This document shows positions 27,966 through 39,718 of a DNA stretch of 64,000 nucleotides, piece by piece (position 1 is the stretch's first letter; each line of letters starts with the position of its first letter). Origin of the DNA: Siniperca chuatsi. Its lineage: Eukaryota > Chordata > Actinopteri > Centrarchiformes > Sinipercidae. Location of the stretch: NCBI RefSeq assembly GCF_020085105.1, contig NC_058062.1, positions 844,001 to 908,000 of the forward strand, given 5' to 3'. The notes beneath the pieces are model-generated. The model did no database searches. It had not been told where the DNA came from and was given only the letters and a program-made list of their open reading frames with translations. Made by a program: the position numbers and the translations under genes.

Positions 27966-28157
27966 TGGGTGTAGACTAATAGGAGGAAATGGATAACCTA
28001 ATCCGATCAACACAATCAAATCTAAATCAACTGTTTCTCACCTCTGGCAGAGTGAAAGCATGTGAGGTGAAAACCACCGACCAGAAACATGTGAAGAAAC
28101 ACCACACAGTAAAAAACAGGAATTTAAAAAGATCTTAATGAAGCCACATCCGCAAGG

Positions 28158-31100
28158 GAACAGCAGAGAAACGAAAGGGAACACATGAGCAGAGAACAGG
28201 AGAGAACAGGAGAGAACAGCAGAGAACAGGAGAGAACAGGAGAGAACAGGAGAGAACAGTAGAGAACAGCAGAGAACAGTAGAGAACAGTAGAGAACAGC
28301 AGAGAACAGGAGAGAACAGGAGAGAACAGTAGAGAACAGCAGAGTACAGTAGAGAACAAGAGGGAACAGCAGAGTACAGCAGAGAACAGGAGAGAACAGC
28401 AGAGAACAGCAGAGTACAGTAGAGAACAAGAGGGAACAGCAGAGTACAGCAGAGAACAGTAGCGAACAGCAGAGAACAGTAGAGAACAGCAGAGAACAGC
28501 AGAGAACAGCAGAGAACAGTAGAGAACAGCAGAGAACAGGAGAGAACAATAGAGAACAGCAGAGAACAGGAGAGAACAGCAGAGAACAGTAGAGAACAGG
28601 AGAACAGTAGAGAACAGCAGAGAACAGGAGAGAACAGCAGAGAACAGCAGAGAACAGTAGAGAACAGTAGAGAACAGCAGAGAACAGCAGAGAACAGCAG
28701 AGAACAGCAGAGTACAGTAGAGAACAGTAGAGAACAGCAGAGAACAGGAGAGAACAGCAGAGAACAGAGCAGAGAACAGGAGAGAAACAGTAGAGAACAG
28801 CAGCAGAGAACAGCAGAGAACAGGAGAGAACAGGAGAGAACAGCAGAGAACAGGAGAGAACAGCAGAGAACAGCAGAGAACAGGAGAGAACAGCAGAGAA
28901 CAGTAGAGAACAGCAGAGAACAGCAGAGAACAGCAGAGAACACATGAGCAGAGAACAGGAGAGAACAGCAGAGAACAGCAGAGAACAGCAGAGAACAGTA
29001 GAGAACAGTAGAGAACAGGAGAGAACAGTAGAGAACAGCAGAGAACAGCAGAGAACAGCAGAGAACAGTAGAGAACAGCAGAGAACAGCAGAGAACAGTA
29101 GAGAACAGTAGAGAACAGCAGAGAACAGGAGAGAACAGCAGAGAACAGCAGAGAACAGTAGAGAACAGCAGAGAACAGCAGAGAACAGCAGAGAACAGCA
29201 GAGAGAACAGCAGAGTACAGTAGAGAACAGTAGAGAACAGCAGAGAACAGGAGAGAACAGCAGAGAACAGTAGAGAACAGCAGAGAACAGGAGAGAACAG
29301 TAGAGAACAGCAGAGAACAGCAGAGAACAGCAGAGAACAGAACAGCAGAGAACAGCAGAGAACAGGAGAGAACAGCAGAGAACAGCAGAGAACAGCAGAG
29401 AACAGCAGAGAACAGCAGAGAACAGGAGAGAACAGCAGAGAACAGCAGAGAACAGGAGAGAACAGTAGAGAACAGCAGAGTATAGCAGAGAACAGTAGAG
29501 AACAGGAGAGAACAGCAGAGAACAGCAGAGAACAGCAGAGAACAGCAGAGAACAGGAGAGAACAGGAGAGAACAGCAGAGAACAGCAGAGAACAGCAGAG
29601 AACAGCAGAGAACAGCAGAGAACAGCAGAGAACAGCAGAGAACAGCAGAGAACAGCAGAGAACAGCAGAGAGAACAGCAGAGAACAGCAGAGAACAGCAG
29701 AGAGAGAACAGCAGAGAAACAGGATAGAACAGTAGAACAGTAGAGAACAGCAGAGAACAGCAGAGAAGGAGAGAACAGCAGAGAACAGCAGAGAGACAGT
29801 AGAGAACAGCAGAGAACAGTAGAGAACAGCAGAGAACAGGAGAGAACAGCAGAGAGAACAGCAGAGAGAGAGAGAACAGCAGAGAACAGCAGAGAACAGC
29901 AGAGAACAGCAGAGAACAGCAGAGAACAGCAGAGAACAGCAGAGAAACAGCAGAAAACAGCAGAGAACAGCAGAGAACAGGAGAGAACAGCAGAACAGCA
30001 GAGAGAACAGAGAGAGAACAGCAGAGAACAGCAGAGAACAGCAGAGAACAGCAGAGAACAGAGAGAACAGCAGAGAACAGCAGAGAACAGCAGAGAACAG
30101 GAGAGAACAGCAGAGAACAGGAGAGAAGAACAGTAGAGAACAGCAGAGAACAGAGAACAGAGAGAACAGGAGAGAACAGGAGAGAACAGCAGAGAACAGG
30201 AGAGAACAGCAGAGAACAGCAGAGAACAGGAGAGAAACAGAGAGAACAGAACAGCAGAGAGAACAGCAGAGAACAGAGAGAACAGGAGAGAACAGCAGAG
30301 AACAGCAGAGAACAGCAGAGAACAGGAGAGAACAGGAGAGAACAGCAGAGAACAGCAGAGAACAGCAGAGAACAGCAGAGAACAGCAGAGAACAGCAGAG
30401 AACAGCAGAGAACAGCAGAGAACAGCAGAGAACAGCAGAAAACAGCAGAGAACAGCAGAGAACAGGAGAGAACAGCAGAGAACAGCAGAGAACAGCAGAG
30501 AACAGCAGAGAACAGCAGAGAACAGCAGAGAACAGCAGAGAACAGCAGAGAACAGCAGAGAACAGCAGAGAACAGCAGAGAACAGCAGAGAACAGCAGAG
30601 AACAGCAGAGAACAGGAGAGAAACAGGAGAGAGAACAGCAGAGAACAGCAGAGAACAGCAGAGAGAACAGCAGAGAGAGAGAAGGAGAGAGAACAGTAGA
30701 GAACAGCAGAGAACAGCAGAGAACAGCAGAGAACAGGAGAGAACAGCAGAGAACAGCAGAGAACAGCAGAGAACAGGAGAGAACAGGAGAGAACAGCAGA
30801 GAACAGCAGAGAGAGAACAGCAGAGAACAGCAGAGAACAGAGAGAACAGCAGAGAACAGGAGAGAACAGCAGAGAACAGAACAGAGAGAACAGCAGAGAA
30901 CAGCAGAGAACAGCAGAGAGAACAGGAGAGAACAGCAGAGAACAGGAGAGAACAGCAGAGAACAGCAGAGAACAGGAGAGAACAGTAGAGAACAGCAGAG
31001 TACAGCAGAGAACAGTAGAGAACAGGAGAGAACAGCAGAGAACAGCAGAGAACAGCAGAGAACAGCAGAGAGAACAGGAGAGAACAGGAGAGAACAGCAG

Positions 31101-32519
31101 AAAACAGCAGAGAACAGGAGAGAACAGCAGAGAACAGCAGAGAACAGCAGAGAACAGGAGAGAACAGCAGAGAACAGCAGAGAACAGGAGAGAACAGCAG
31201 AGAACAGGAGAGAACAGGAGAGAACAGCAGAGAACAGGAGAGAACAGTAGAGAACAGCAGAGAACAGGAGAGAACAGCAGAGAACAGGAGAGAACAGTAG
31301 AGAACAGCAGAGAACAGCAGAGAACAGCAGAGAACAGGAGAGAACAGGAGAGAACAGCAGAGAACAGGAGAGAACAGTAGAGAACAGCAGAGAACAGCAG
31401 AGAACAGTAGAGAACAGGAGAGAACAGCAGAGAACAGCAGAGAACAGCAGAGAACAGCAGAGAACAGCAGAGAACAGGAGAGAACAGCAGAGAACAGCAG
31501 AGAACAGGAGAGAACAGCAGAGAACAGCAGAGAACAGCAGAGAACAGGAGAGAACAGCAGAGAACAGGAGAGAACAGTAGAGAACAGCAGAAAACAGGAG
31601 AGAACAGTAGAGAACAGCAGAGAACAGCAGAGAACAGCAGAGAACAGGAGAGAACAGCAGAGAACAGGAGAGAACAGCAGAGAACAGCAGAGAACAGGAG
31701 AGAACAGCAGAGAACAGCAGAGAACAGGAGAGAACAGTAGAGAACAGCAGAGAACAGCAGAGAACAGAACAGAGAACAGCAGAGAACAGCAGAGAACAGC
31801 AGAGAACAGCAGAGAACAGCAGAGAACAGCAGAGAACAGCAGAGAACAGGAGAGAACAGGAGAGAACAGGAGAGAACAGCAGAAACAGCAGAGAGACAGC
31901 AGAGAACAGCAGAGAACAGCAGAGAGAGACAGCAGAGAACAGCAGAGAACAGTAGAGAACAGGAGAGAACACAGCAGAGAACAGCAGAGAACAGCAGAGA
32001 ACAGCAGAAAACAGGAGAGAACAGTAGAGAACAGGAGAGAACAGCAGAGAACAGCAGAGAACAGCAGAAAACAGCAGAGAACAGGAGAGAACAGGAGAGA
32101 ACAGCAGAAAACAGCAGAGAACAGCAGAGAACAGCAGAGAACAGCAGAGAAACAGCAGAGAACAGCAGAGAACAGCAGAGAACAGCAGAGAACAGCAGAG
32201 AACAGCAGAGAACAGGAGAGAACAGCAGAGAACAGGAGAGAACAGGAGAGAACAGCAGAAAACAGGAGAGAACAGCAGAGAACAACAGAGAACAGCAGAG
32301 AACAGCAGAGAACAGCAGAGAAACAGCAGAGAACAGCAGAAAACAGGAGAGAACAGCAGAGAAACAGAGAGAACAGGAGAGAACAGCAGAGAACACATGA
32401 GCAGAGAACAGCAGAGAACAGTAGAGAACAGCAGAGAACAGTAGAGAACAGCAGAGAACAGGAGAGAACAGCAGAGAACAGTAGAGAACAGCAGAGAACA
32501 GCAGAGAACAGCAGAGAAT
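28158..32519. repeat. 4.36-kb decamer satellite, unit AGAGAACAGS
   Basis: Roughly 430 head-to-tail copies of the 10-bp unit AGAGAACAG followed by C, G or T. Indels are rare on the left and more common in the middle (29.6-30.9 kb), where the frame shifts repeatedly. The marker ACACATGAGC interrupts the array three times: near the left end (28,181), at 28,940 and near the right end (32,393). Because 10 bp is not a multiple of 3, a 30-bp reading cycle arises, and two minus-strand frames stay open for over 1,500 codons as Ser/Leu/Phe/Cys repeats. No start context, domain or splice evidence supports coding. The stx1b sense transcript would read repeated CUGUUCUCUG. Confidence 0.97.
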
Positions 32520-32601
32520 AACGTCAGGATGTGAAAGTGACCTCCTGTGTACCAGCAGTAATGGTGGGTTTGCCCTTGACTTGGCTGAAGGATGGCCACT
32601 G

Positions 32602-32602
<1 letters not shown>

Positions 32603-32641
<39 letters not shown>
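32603..32641. repeat. (CA)n microsatellite
   Basis: About nineteen CA units immediately beside the decamer array. Confidence 0.95.
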
Positions 32642-32643
<2 letters not shown>

Positions 32644-33334
32644 CTAGCTATCATTAGCATCAAGCCTGTAGCCAGAAACACATCTTCAGAGCGAATCGCT
32701 TCATGTACATGTATAATATTCAAATGCTACACAGAAAAACTGAGTCCTACCTCATAATGCTAATAATGTAGCTGAGGAGTGACCGACCATGAGCCATGCA
32801 GACTGATGACCTCAGCAGGTGAGTTCACTGATTACCTGAAGGGGAGCTGGTCAGTGGGTGGAGTCTGGACATGAGTCCATGACACAAGGCTGAACACCTT
32901 TAGTCAATGAAAAACATCTAGAACCTTCTCTGCTGTGTCCACACTGGAAAATGTATCGAACAATATGCGTCCTGTCCTAAATACAGTCGATTCATGAGTG
33001 TGCTGTTGATGGACACTACTGTCCCACAATGCAACTGGAGGGGCAACTGGAAAGATCTTTAAAAATCTATTTTGTTGTCTGTTTGTCATTCTAAAGAAAA
33101 TCATTTTCTGTTAGTATAAAATGGTTTAGTGGTGAAGTATGTTGATTTCTTAATCTTACTGCAAAAGCAGGACTACAAAAGATAAGTAGTCTATATAGTA
33201 CTTCCTGTATAAAGTTAGTAACGTATGCAGTAAGGAAGTGGCATCCTTTGTCTTGCTAACAAGAAGGAGCAAACAGAGCGAGCTGTTTAACTTCAACATT
33301 TGAGGGAATCAAAATGAAAAATATATAACATCCA

Positions 33335-33645
33335 TCCATCCATCCATTTTCTACCGCTTGGTCCCATTAGGGGTCGCGGGTGACTGGATATCCCAGTGAC
33401 TTTGGGCCTTAGGCTACACCCTGGACAGTGGCCAACTCGTCATTAACACAGCACAGACAAGGACAGACAACCATTCACTCTCATTCATTCAATACGGGCA
33501 ATTTAGAGTTATCAATTAACCTCATGCATGTCTTTGGGCGGTGGGAGGAAGCCGAGAACCCGGCCACGGTAACACGGGAGGACATGCAGACTCCACCCAG
33601 AGAGATTGTGTGATGTTGGTCTGGTCCGGGAATCGATCCCACGAA
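33335..33645 (+). repeat. interspersed fish repeat beginning CCATCCATTTTCTACCGCTT
   Basis: A CATC run leads into CCATTTTCTACCGCTTGGTC, GGGGTCGCGGGTGACTGG, TACACCCTGGACAGTGGCC, CATGCATGTCTTTGGGCGG and GGACATGCAGACTCCACCCA. This ordered set is a very common dispersed repeat of fish genomes, usually considered a retroelement 3' region. It is 5-15% diverged from my memory of the consensus. The plus-strand open frame across it is not a gene. Confidence 0.75.
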
Positions 33646-33968
33646 CCCACCTAACTAGCTAACAGAAGCTAACCTGTCCGTCAACATTCCCCATTTACTT
33701 ACTTATATAGAATAATTTTTTTTCAGGAAGTTCGTTCGATGTAAAGCTCACAAAACACTGGAACGATGCTTTTCACATCACTAATCTGCTGCTGTCGTCT
33801 TTAGCGTGAAGAACTGATGAATGAATAGTTCGGCCTCGGCAGCAGCTCGGTGGAACTTTAATTTGAAAGTGTCAGACGACAGGAAGTTTCAGGCCGCTGC
33901 CGTCAAGGTGCCCTTGAGCAAGTCGCTACTGAGAGAGACGAGACAGCAGCAGGCCGTCTGTCTGCTGC

Positions 33969-33970
<2 letters not shown>

Positions 33971-34000
<30 letters not shown>
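33971..34000. repeat. (GT)n microsatellite
   Basis: About fifteen GT units. Confidence 0.95.
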
Positions 34001-34001
<1 letters not shown>

Positions 34002-34767
34002 CTGGGTAAATAAAGTCAAACAAACACAGACCCACCCACCTGGTGCCTCCAGGAGGACAAAACAAACCACACACTGTCGCACAGGTGTCCAACACGGCTA
34101 ATCAATAAACTCAGATCAGATTAGTTTTGTGTGATTAGATTATTAGTTTTGTAAATTTTGTTTTGTTCGATTTTCTGATAAACAGTAAATAGAGCCTGTA
34201 ACAATATGTTTTATTGTTTTACAACATTGAATCAAAGTAGATTTAACCTTTTTCACACTGACAGAAAAACAGCCTTTAAGGTCAAAGTGAAAACACGAGT
34301 GATTTAAATCATTTACAAATATATAGTATAACATATATATATATATATGTATATATAGTAATATATAGTATAAATATAAAGTGTCCACGCCCTCCCCGGC
34401 AGTACAGATGCACCCTTGGCAGCAGTTGCAGCCTTATAATAAAATCGTCCAGCGGGGGTGAAAACTTGCGGTAGCAGCATTAAACAGTTTCGAATGATGA
34501 ACATTTTGGCCTCAAGCGTGTTGAACTCTGATGGCACCAGACACGCGCGGCTGTAGGCGCTCGGTGACGCCGTGACCAATCACAGGGCTAGTTGGTGAGC
34601 TGCTGTCAGTCAGAATAGCTCGGTGGCTAACGTGACGATAAGCCTCCGCAGCGTGTCAACAGCTGACGTCCTCCGGTCTCTGACTGAACCAGCGTCCACT
34701 CCGACAGAGGAGCCTCAGTAAAACCACGCTAGCTTCCTCCACGTTGGACTCTCCGTCCAATCAGAGC

Positions 34768-35058
34768 TCAGCTGCAACTAACGATTATTTTCATTATTGA
34801 TTAATCCGACGATTATTTTCACGATGAATGGTTTAGTCTATAAAATGTCAAACAATAGTGAAAAATGCTCATCACAGTTTCCCTTCAAATAGCTTCTTTC
34901 GTCCAGCCGACAGAGACTCGTTACGAAGCTGGAAGCAGCGAATGTTTTGACATTTTTGCTTGAAAAATGACCGAAACAATTCATCAGTCATCAAATAGCA
35001 ATTCATTTTCTTTCGATCGACTAGTCAATTAATCGACCAATCGCTGCAGCTCTACAGT
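34768..35058. mobile_element. MITE-like element with inverted ends
   Basis: The left end reads AGCTGCAACTAACGATTATT and the right end, inverted, reads AGAGCTGCAGCGATTGGTCG, so the termini are related inverted repeats; the interior has GACGATTATTTTCACGATGA and AATCGACC-type words. This is a very common non-autonomous fish repeat. Degraded relatives are seen near 7,883-7,960 and 35,185-35,250. No transposase is present. Confidence 0.65.
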
Positions 35059-35535
35059 TGCTGCGAGTTCATCTGTCAGAGCCCCCAGCTGATCCGACAG
35101 TCATCTGGTAGCTTTTGGAAATGAATGCGTCGACGTGAGTCAGTTTTATTCTGGTTTGTGAGGTGAAACCGCGAGATCTGACGACGACTTTCATCATCGA
35201 TCAATCTGCCGACTGTCGTCTCGATTATTTATTCTTATATGAGAGAGAAAAGCTAAAACGATGAATGGATTACAGAGATCGTTTAGGATCCTGATTCATT
35301 AACAGTCTGACAGAACGCAACGGAGGAACAAACTGATCAGACTGACCTGAACATAAACCAGATGATTTCATTTTACAGCCATGAACAAACTGTGTGTGTG
35401 TGTGTGTGTGTGTGGAGCTGCAGTGGCTTTTTTTTCTACGACACCATTGAGGGTGAATTACGTCCCGACTCGCCCCTCCACCCCTCCCCCACAGCCGTCT
35501 GTGGTAATCAATGAGACTGAAATGGGATATGGTGC

Positions 35536-35540
<5 letters not shown>

Positions 35541-35589
<49 letters not shown>
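35541..35589. repeat. (CA)n microsatellite
   Basis: About 24 CA units; a (TG)n run of about 11 units lies at 35,391-35,413. Confidence 0.95.
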
Positions 35590-35591
<2 letters not shown>

Positions 35592-35639
35592 AGCAGTTTA
35601 TTACCCAGCAGTCTTTTCAGAGGTGGTACTCAGAGGTAC

Positions 35640-36025
35640 TCTGATACCTCAGAGCAGAAATACTGTTACAAGTAAAAGTCCCGCGTTCAACATTTGACTG
35701 GACTGACAAAAGTATCAGCATCAAAATAAACTTAAAGTACCAAAAGTAAAAGTACTCCGTTGTGTTCATCAGGTATACTGCCGGGTATTTTAATATATAA
35801 TACTACTTCATAATGAGATAGTTGATTATATTTTGTTTTAATAATCTGAATCTGTAAAGTAACTGAAGCCGTCAGACAAACGTAGGGAAGGAAAAATATT
35901 TCCTCTGAGATGGAGGAGAGTGGAAGCAGGAAGAGGCAGAAAATGGAAATACTGCAGTAAAGTACAAGTACCTCGGTTCTGTACTTAGTGCAGTACTTCA
36001 GTAAGTGTTCTTAATTACTTTCCAG
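35640..36025 (+). repeat. interspersed fish repeat, stepped AAGTAC type
   Basis: Contains ACAAGTAAAAGTCCCGCGTT, GAGATGGAGGAGAGTGGAAG and AAAGTACAAGTACCTCGGTT. The segment 35,850-36,000 has a clear inverted counterpart at about 61,425-61,590. Confidence 0.7.
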
Positions 36026-36434
36026 CACTGGCACAGAATAAAAACCCAGTTCTCCTGTGAAGTATTTCTTTCTACTATTTATTTTAGTTACTAACACTGT
36101 GTGCAATTTTCCCATCAGCCATCACTGCAGCTGTACTGTACGTGTGTATATATACTGTATGTATATTTATATAGTGTACGTGTGTATATATGTGAACTAA
36201 AGCTGTGATTGCTGCACACGGCAGCGGCAGCAGCAGATCAGTCACATGCTGAGCTGCTTAGTATTGTAGTATTTGTACTTACTGAGCTCATGAGTCCCTC
36301 ATCACAAACACACCCAGCCACCAACCAAACTCTGTACAATTTTCTGAGCATTTAACAAAGAGTAACTTAGCTGCTCAGGCTTCATCTCTCTGTAAATGTT
36401 CTCGTCCTACGTTATGATGTAAAAAGCCATTTCT

Positions 36435-36850
36435 TCATCTGAAATCAAAACAGTCCGTGGCCCCTTTTTTATTCCACTTCAGATTATTCCTCAAACAGCT
36501 GAGGATCATTCGAACAGATTCCTTCATATATAATCTGTTAAGCTTTTTGATTCCTCTGACCAGTTCCTGAAAACGACTTCTTTGAAGTATTTTGGGTATG
36601 TTTATGCACTTTTCACCAGCGAGTACACAGCGACGAGGGCCGGCACGCGGGAGAGGCTCCTGTCTGAGCGTCGGCCACCACCGCTCCCACATGCTGAGCT
36701 GCCGTGAAGCGACGCGGCGCTCCAGCGTGGTGAAAAGACGGCGTGGAACTGCGAAACGACCTGCTGCGGAGCGTGAAGGCGGCCTAACGTGACGAGGCGT
36801 TTCCCGCAGCGGGGAGAACAATGATGCAGCGGCTTTTGTGCTTTTTGTCC
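36435..36850 (-). other. unexplained CpG-rich segment with a 128-codon open frame
   Basis: The minus strand carries an open frame whose first two thirds is rich in Arg, Pro and CG dinucleotides and whose last third is AT-rich. I recognise no domain, and the abrupt base-composition shift near 36,590 suggests the edge of an inserted element, perhaps the GC-rich end of a DNA transposon. It lies inside stx1b intron 1 on the same strand, so a cassette exon is not ruled out. I do not call it a gene. Confidence 0.3.
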
Positions 36851-37177
36851 CAAAGCACAGAATATCTCTTCTCTTTCTCTTGAAAATCTACCTGCTTTCT
36901 GATGTTTCTGATTTTTCAAGGAAATGTAGTCTTCAGATTTACGAACAGGCCTGAACTAACCACGCTGCATCTGCCTGTAATACTTCTGCAGACTCGGTCT
37001 GATGACGCCGCACTCAGCTTTGAAACAGATTTCACAGAGCTGGAAGCGGCTCGCAGGAGCCGGCCTGCAGAGTCTCTGCAGGGTTTACTGGAGGTTTCCT
37101 GCCGCCTTCAGTCACATTCACAGCGTTCGCTCAGACTCGTGTGGACTCGGAGCTGCTCGGGGGTGAAGCAGCAGTGA

Positions 37178-37208
37178 GGAGGAGGAGGAGGAGGAGGAGG
37201 AGGAGGAG
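37178..37208. repeat. (GGA)n microsatellite
   Basis: Ten GGA units. Confidence 0.9.
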
Positions 37209-38435
37209 AGCAGCCAGCGTCACTGTGATGTGGACGATTACATAAAAATATAATTATTACTACCGAGCTGCGGCTGCATGATACAGCAGCATCTGTTACC
37301 GGCAGGATTACGTGCACCGGCTTTCACTCCAGTGATCCAACATGGCCGACAGGAGGACGGATTCATTAACGACCAAAAACATCACGTCTCCTCTGTGGCG
37401 TCTGTCTCACACAGACAGAATAATGATGGAGGGAGAGAAGAAGGTATAGACGATGAAAAGGAGAAGTGCTAGGTGGATGGAGGAAAGCTGAAATGAATAA
37501 TGAATAAAGAATGGAAGAGAGGAGAAGGGGGAGGAAGGGGTGGAGGAAGGAAACAAGAAGTTGGAGGATGGAGGAAAACTGAAAGAGAGAAATGGGAACC
37601 GGTGAAGAAGGACGGCAGAGGGAAGAAGGGATGAGGAGAGCTGGAATTAGAGATTAAAGAAAAGATGGGGAGGAAGTGATGGATGGACGAGGGGAGGGAC
37701 GGATGGAAACAGTCGTCAGGTTTCATCCAAATGAAGCTCAAAGTTGCACCGAACTGGCCTCCACCCGCTGCTGCGAGAACACCAGCTGATTGGCTGATGG
37801 AGCCGATCCTCCAGCCGCTGCCGTTAAAGCACCGCAGAAGAAGAAGAGGACGCGGCGAGACGACGTCACTAAAAGCTCAGACGATGGAAACATGACGCTT
37901 CATGTGTTCATGTGAGGAAGGCTCCAGCCTCCTCTTCCTCCACACAGCTGATGCTCTCAGCTCTTCGTGACGTCAGCAGTTACTCGCTCCGGCTGCTTCC
38001 TGTTTCCAACAGCGCCCACGCCTCGGACAGGAAGCTCTCAGACGTTCATGTTTCCATCGTGGGGAGAGGGAGGAAGAAGAGCACGAAAAGACAAGAAGAG
38101 ACGGAAGCTGAAGTAATGTGGAGAAGACAGGATGGAGGATGGAGGATAAGGTGATGGCAGGATGATGGAGGGAAGCTGAAATGGGAGACATGAAGGATGG
38201 TTGGAGAAAGGAAAAGAGGGATGGTGGAGAAATGGTGAGAACAATGAAAAGAAGGGAGAGACGGAGGACGAAATGAGGAAAGAAAGAGAGAATTAAGAGG
38301 CAGTCAGGAGGACAGGATGGTGGAGGGGTGGAGGACAGCTGAAGAGATGGAGGAAAGAAAGAGTGTGAAACATGTAAAAGAAGTGATGGATGCAGACGGA
38401 CAGCAGTGCGGTAAACTGAGCCTGTCACTTCTAAT

Positions 38436-38470
<35 letters not shown>
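38436..38470. repeat. (CA)n microsatellite
   Basis: About seventeen CA units. Confidence 0.95.
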
Positions 38471-38471
<1 letters not shown>

Positions 38472-39688
38472 TCTGCTGCTGATTTATTGATCAGGTTCAA
38501 TCAATCTGAGCCCCAAACAGATTATCAGGGAAATGAATTCATAAAAACATCCAATAAACCGACAGGCTTCTCCTCTGCCTGACGCGAACCCGGCTGAACC
38601 CGGGTGGTGGCGGCGCGGCAGGAGGCGCGTGGAGCTGCTGCAGAGTTTGAGCAGCTGATGTGACACCCCCCCCACCCCCACCCCCCACCCCAAAATCCCA
38701 CCACAATCCGCCCAAACCGCCAGCATCAGCTGTTCGCTCAAAGCTCAAAAACTCTGCGCCGCGCCGCGCACCGCACGCGTCACAGCCTCCAGTCTCACCC
38801 GACGCAGAGCCGCACGGTCAGAAAATGGGTGAGGCTTTGGTACAATGAAGGGTCCCACCTGCAGCCCCCCCCCCCCCTACAGGAGCGGGCGGAGCGGCAG
38901 GAAACACGCGGAAAAGCAGCCGATGAAGCCGCATCCTCCGCTCCACCTGCACCCTGCTTCACCCATCCAGCCGCGTATCGATCCCCTCTCCGCCTGATCG
39001 GCACGTTCCCACATTCACGCGGCTCTGTCAGGGAGGAGGCGCGCGCTGGCTGCAGTTTGCGGCCTCGGAAAAAAAAAAATCACTGCATTTTGTTCCGCGG
39101 CTCATTTCAGAGTCAGCTCTCCTCCTCCTCCTCCTCCTCCTCCTCCATCAGGTCACCCAGGCACGCATGCACGGCCAAATTAGCATGGACAGGAGCGTTT
39201 TTATTTTCTAAGGCAGTTTTCCCATCATGCATGCGGCGCTGCACGAGCAGGGCCTCTGCGTCTAAAGCCGCCGACACGCGCTCAGATATCGCTCATTCGA
39301 GGCGGAAAATGCAGAAAACGCAGGCGTCCGGGCTGACGCCGCGGCTTCGCCTCACAGCCAACCGCACAGCCGCTCACACCGAGAGCTGGATCCGCTCAGG
39401 GTCCGAGCAGAGCCTCCATTTCAGGCTCTGCGGCCGCGTCCACACCACTCTGTATTCACAGCATGAAGCGCTCCGCGCCGCAAACCTGCGCAGAGACACG
39501 ACGGCGGCGCGGATGTGGCTTTCAGCAACTTTCATCGCCCCGCGGCTCCGCTCGCATCCGGCCGAAGCGGAGAGGCGGCGAGGCCGGGGAGCAGGAGGAG
39601 GAAGGGGGGGGGGAGGAGGAGGAGGAGGAGGTGGTGCAAACATGGAGGCCAACATGGATGGAAATAAAGAGGAAAAAAATGAGCTTAC

Positions 39689-39718
39689 ACTTCGCAGTTC
39701 CGCCGTACGGTCCTTCAT
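39689..39718 (-). CDS. stx1b: stx1b exon 1 coding part (residues 1-10)
   Basis: The start codon and first ten residues, MKDRTAELRS, match the conserved syntaxin-1 N-terminus (MKDRTxELR), the short N-peptide that contacts Munc18-1. The start has an A at -3 (CGACACCATGA). The exon ends AGT followed by donor GTAAGC from 39,688; phase 0 joins Ala11 of exon 2. Residue 6 is Ala where mammals have Gln. It is recognised because exons 2 and 3 on the same strand need exactly this exon. Confidence 0.9.

Noticed and set aside
28038..32723. Open frames of 1,561 and 1,505 codons on the minus strand
   Set aside because: They are the translation of a 10-bp tandem repeat; no domain, codon structure or splice signals, and they lie inside stx1b intron 1.
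36435..36919. Two Arg/Pro-rich minus-strand frames treated as a possible gene
   Set aside because: GC-rich DNA lacks stops in many frames; no domain, so listed only as an unexplained segment.
39374..39718. 114-codon minus frame starting MKDRTAELRS
   Set aside because: Only the first ten codons are exon; a GTAAGC donor follows and the remainder is intron.
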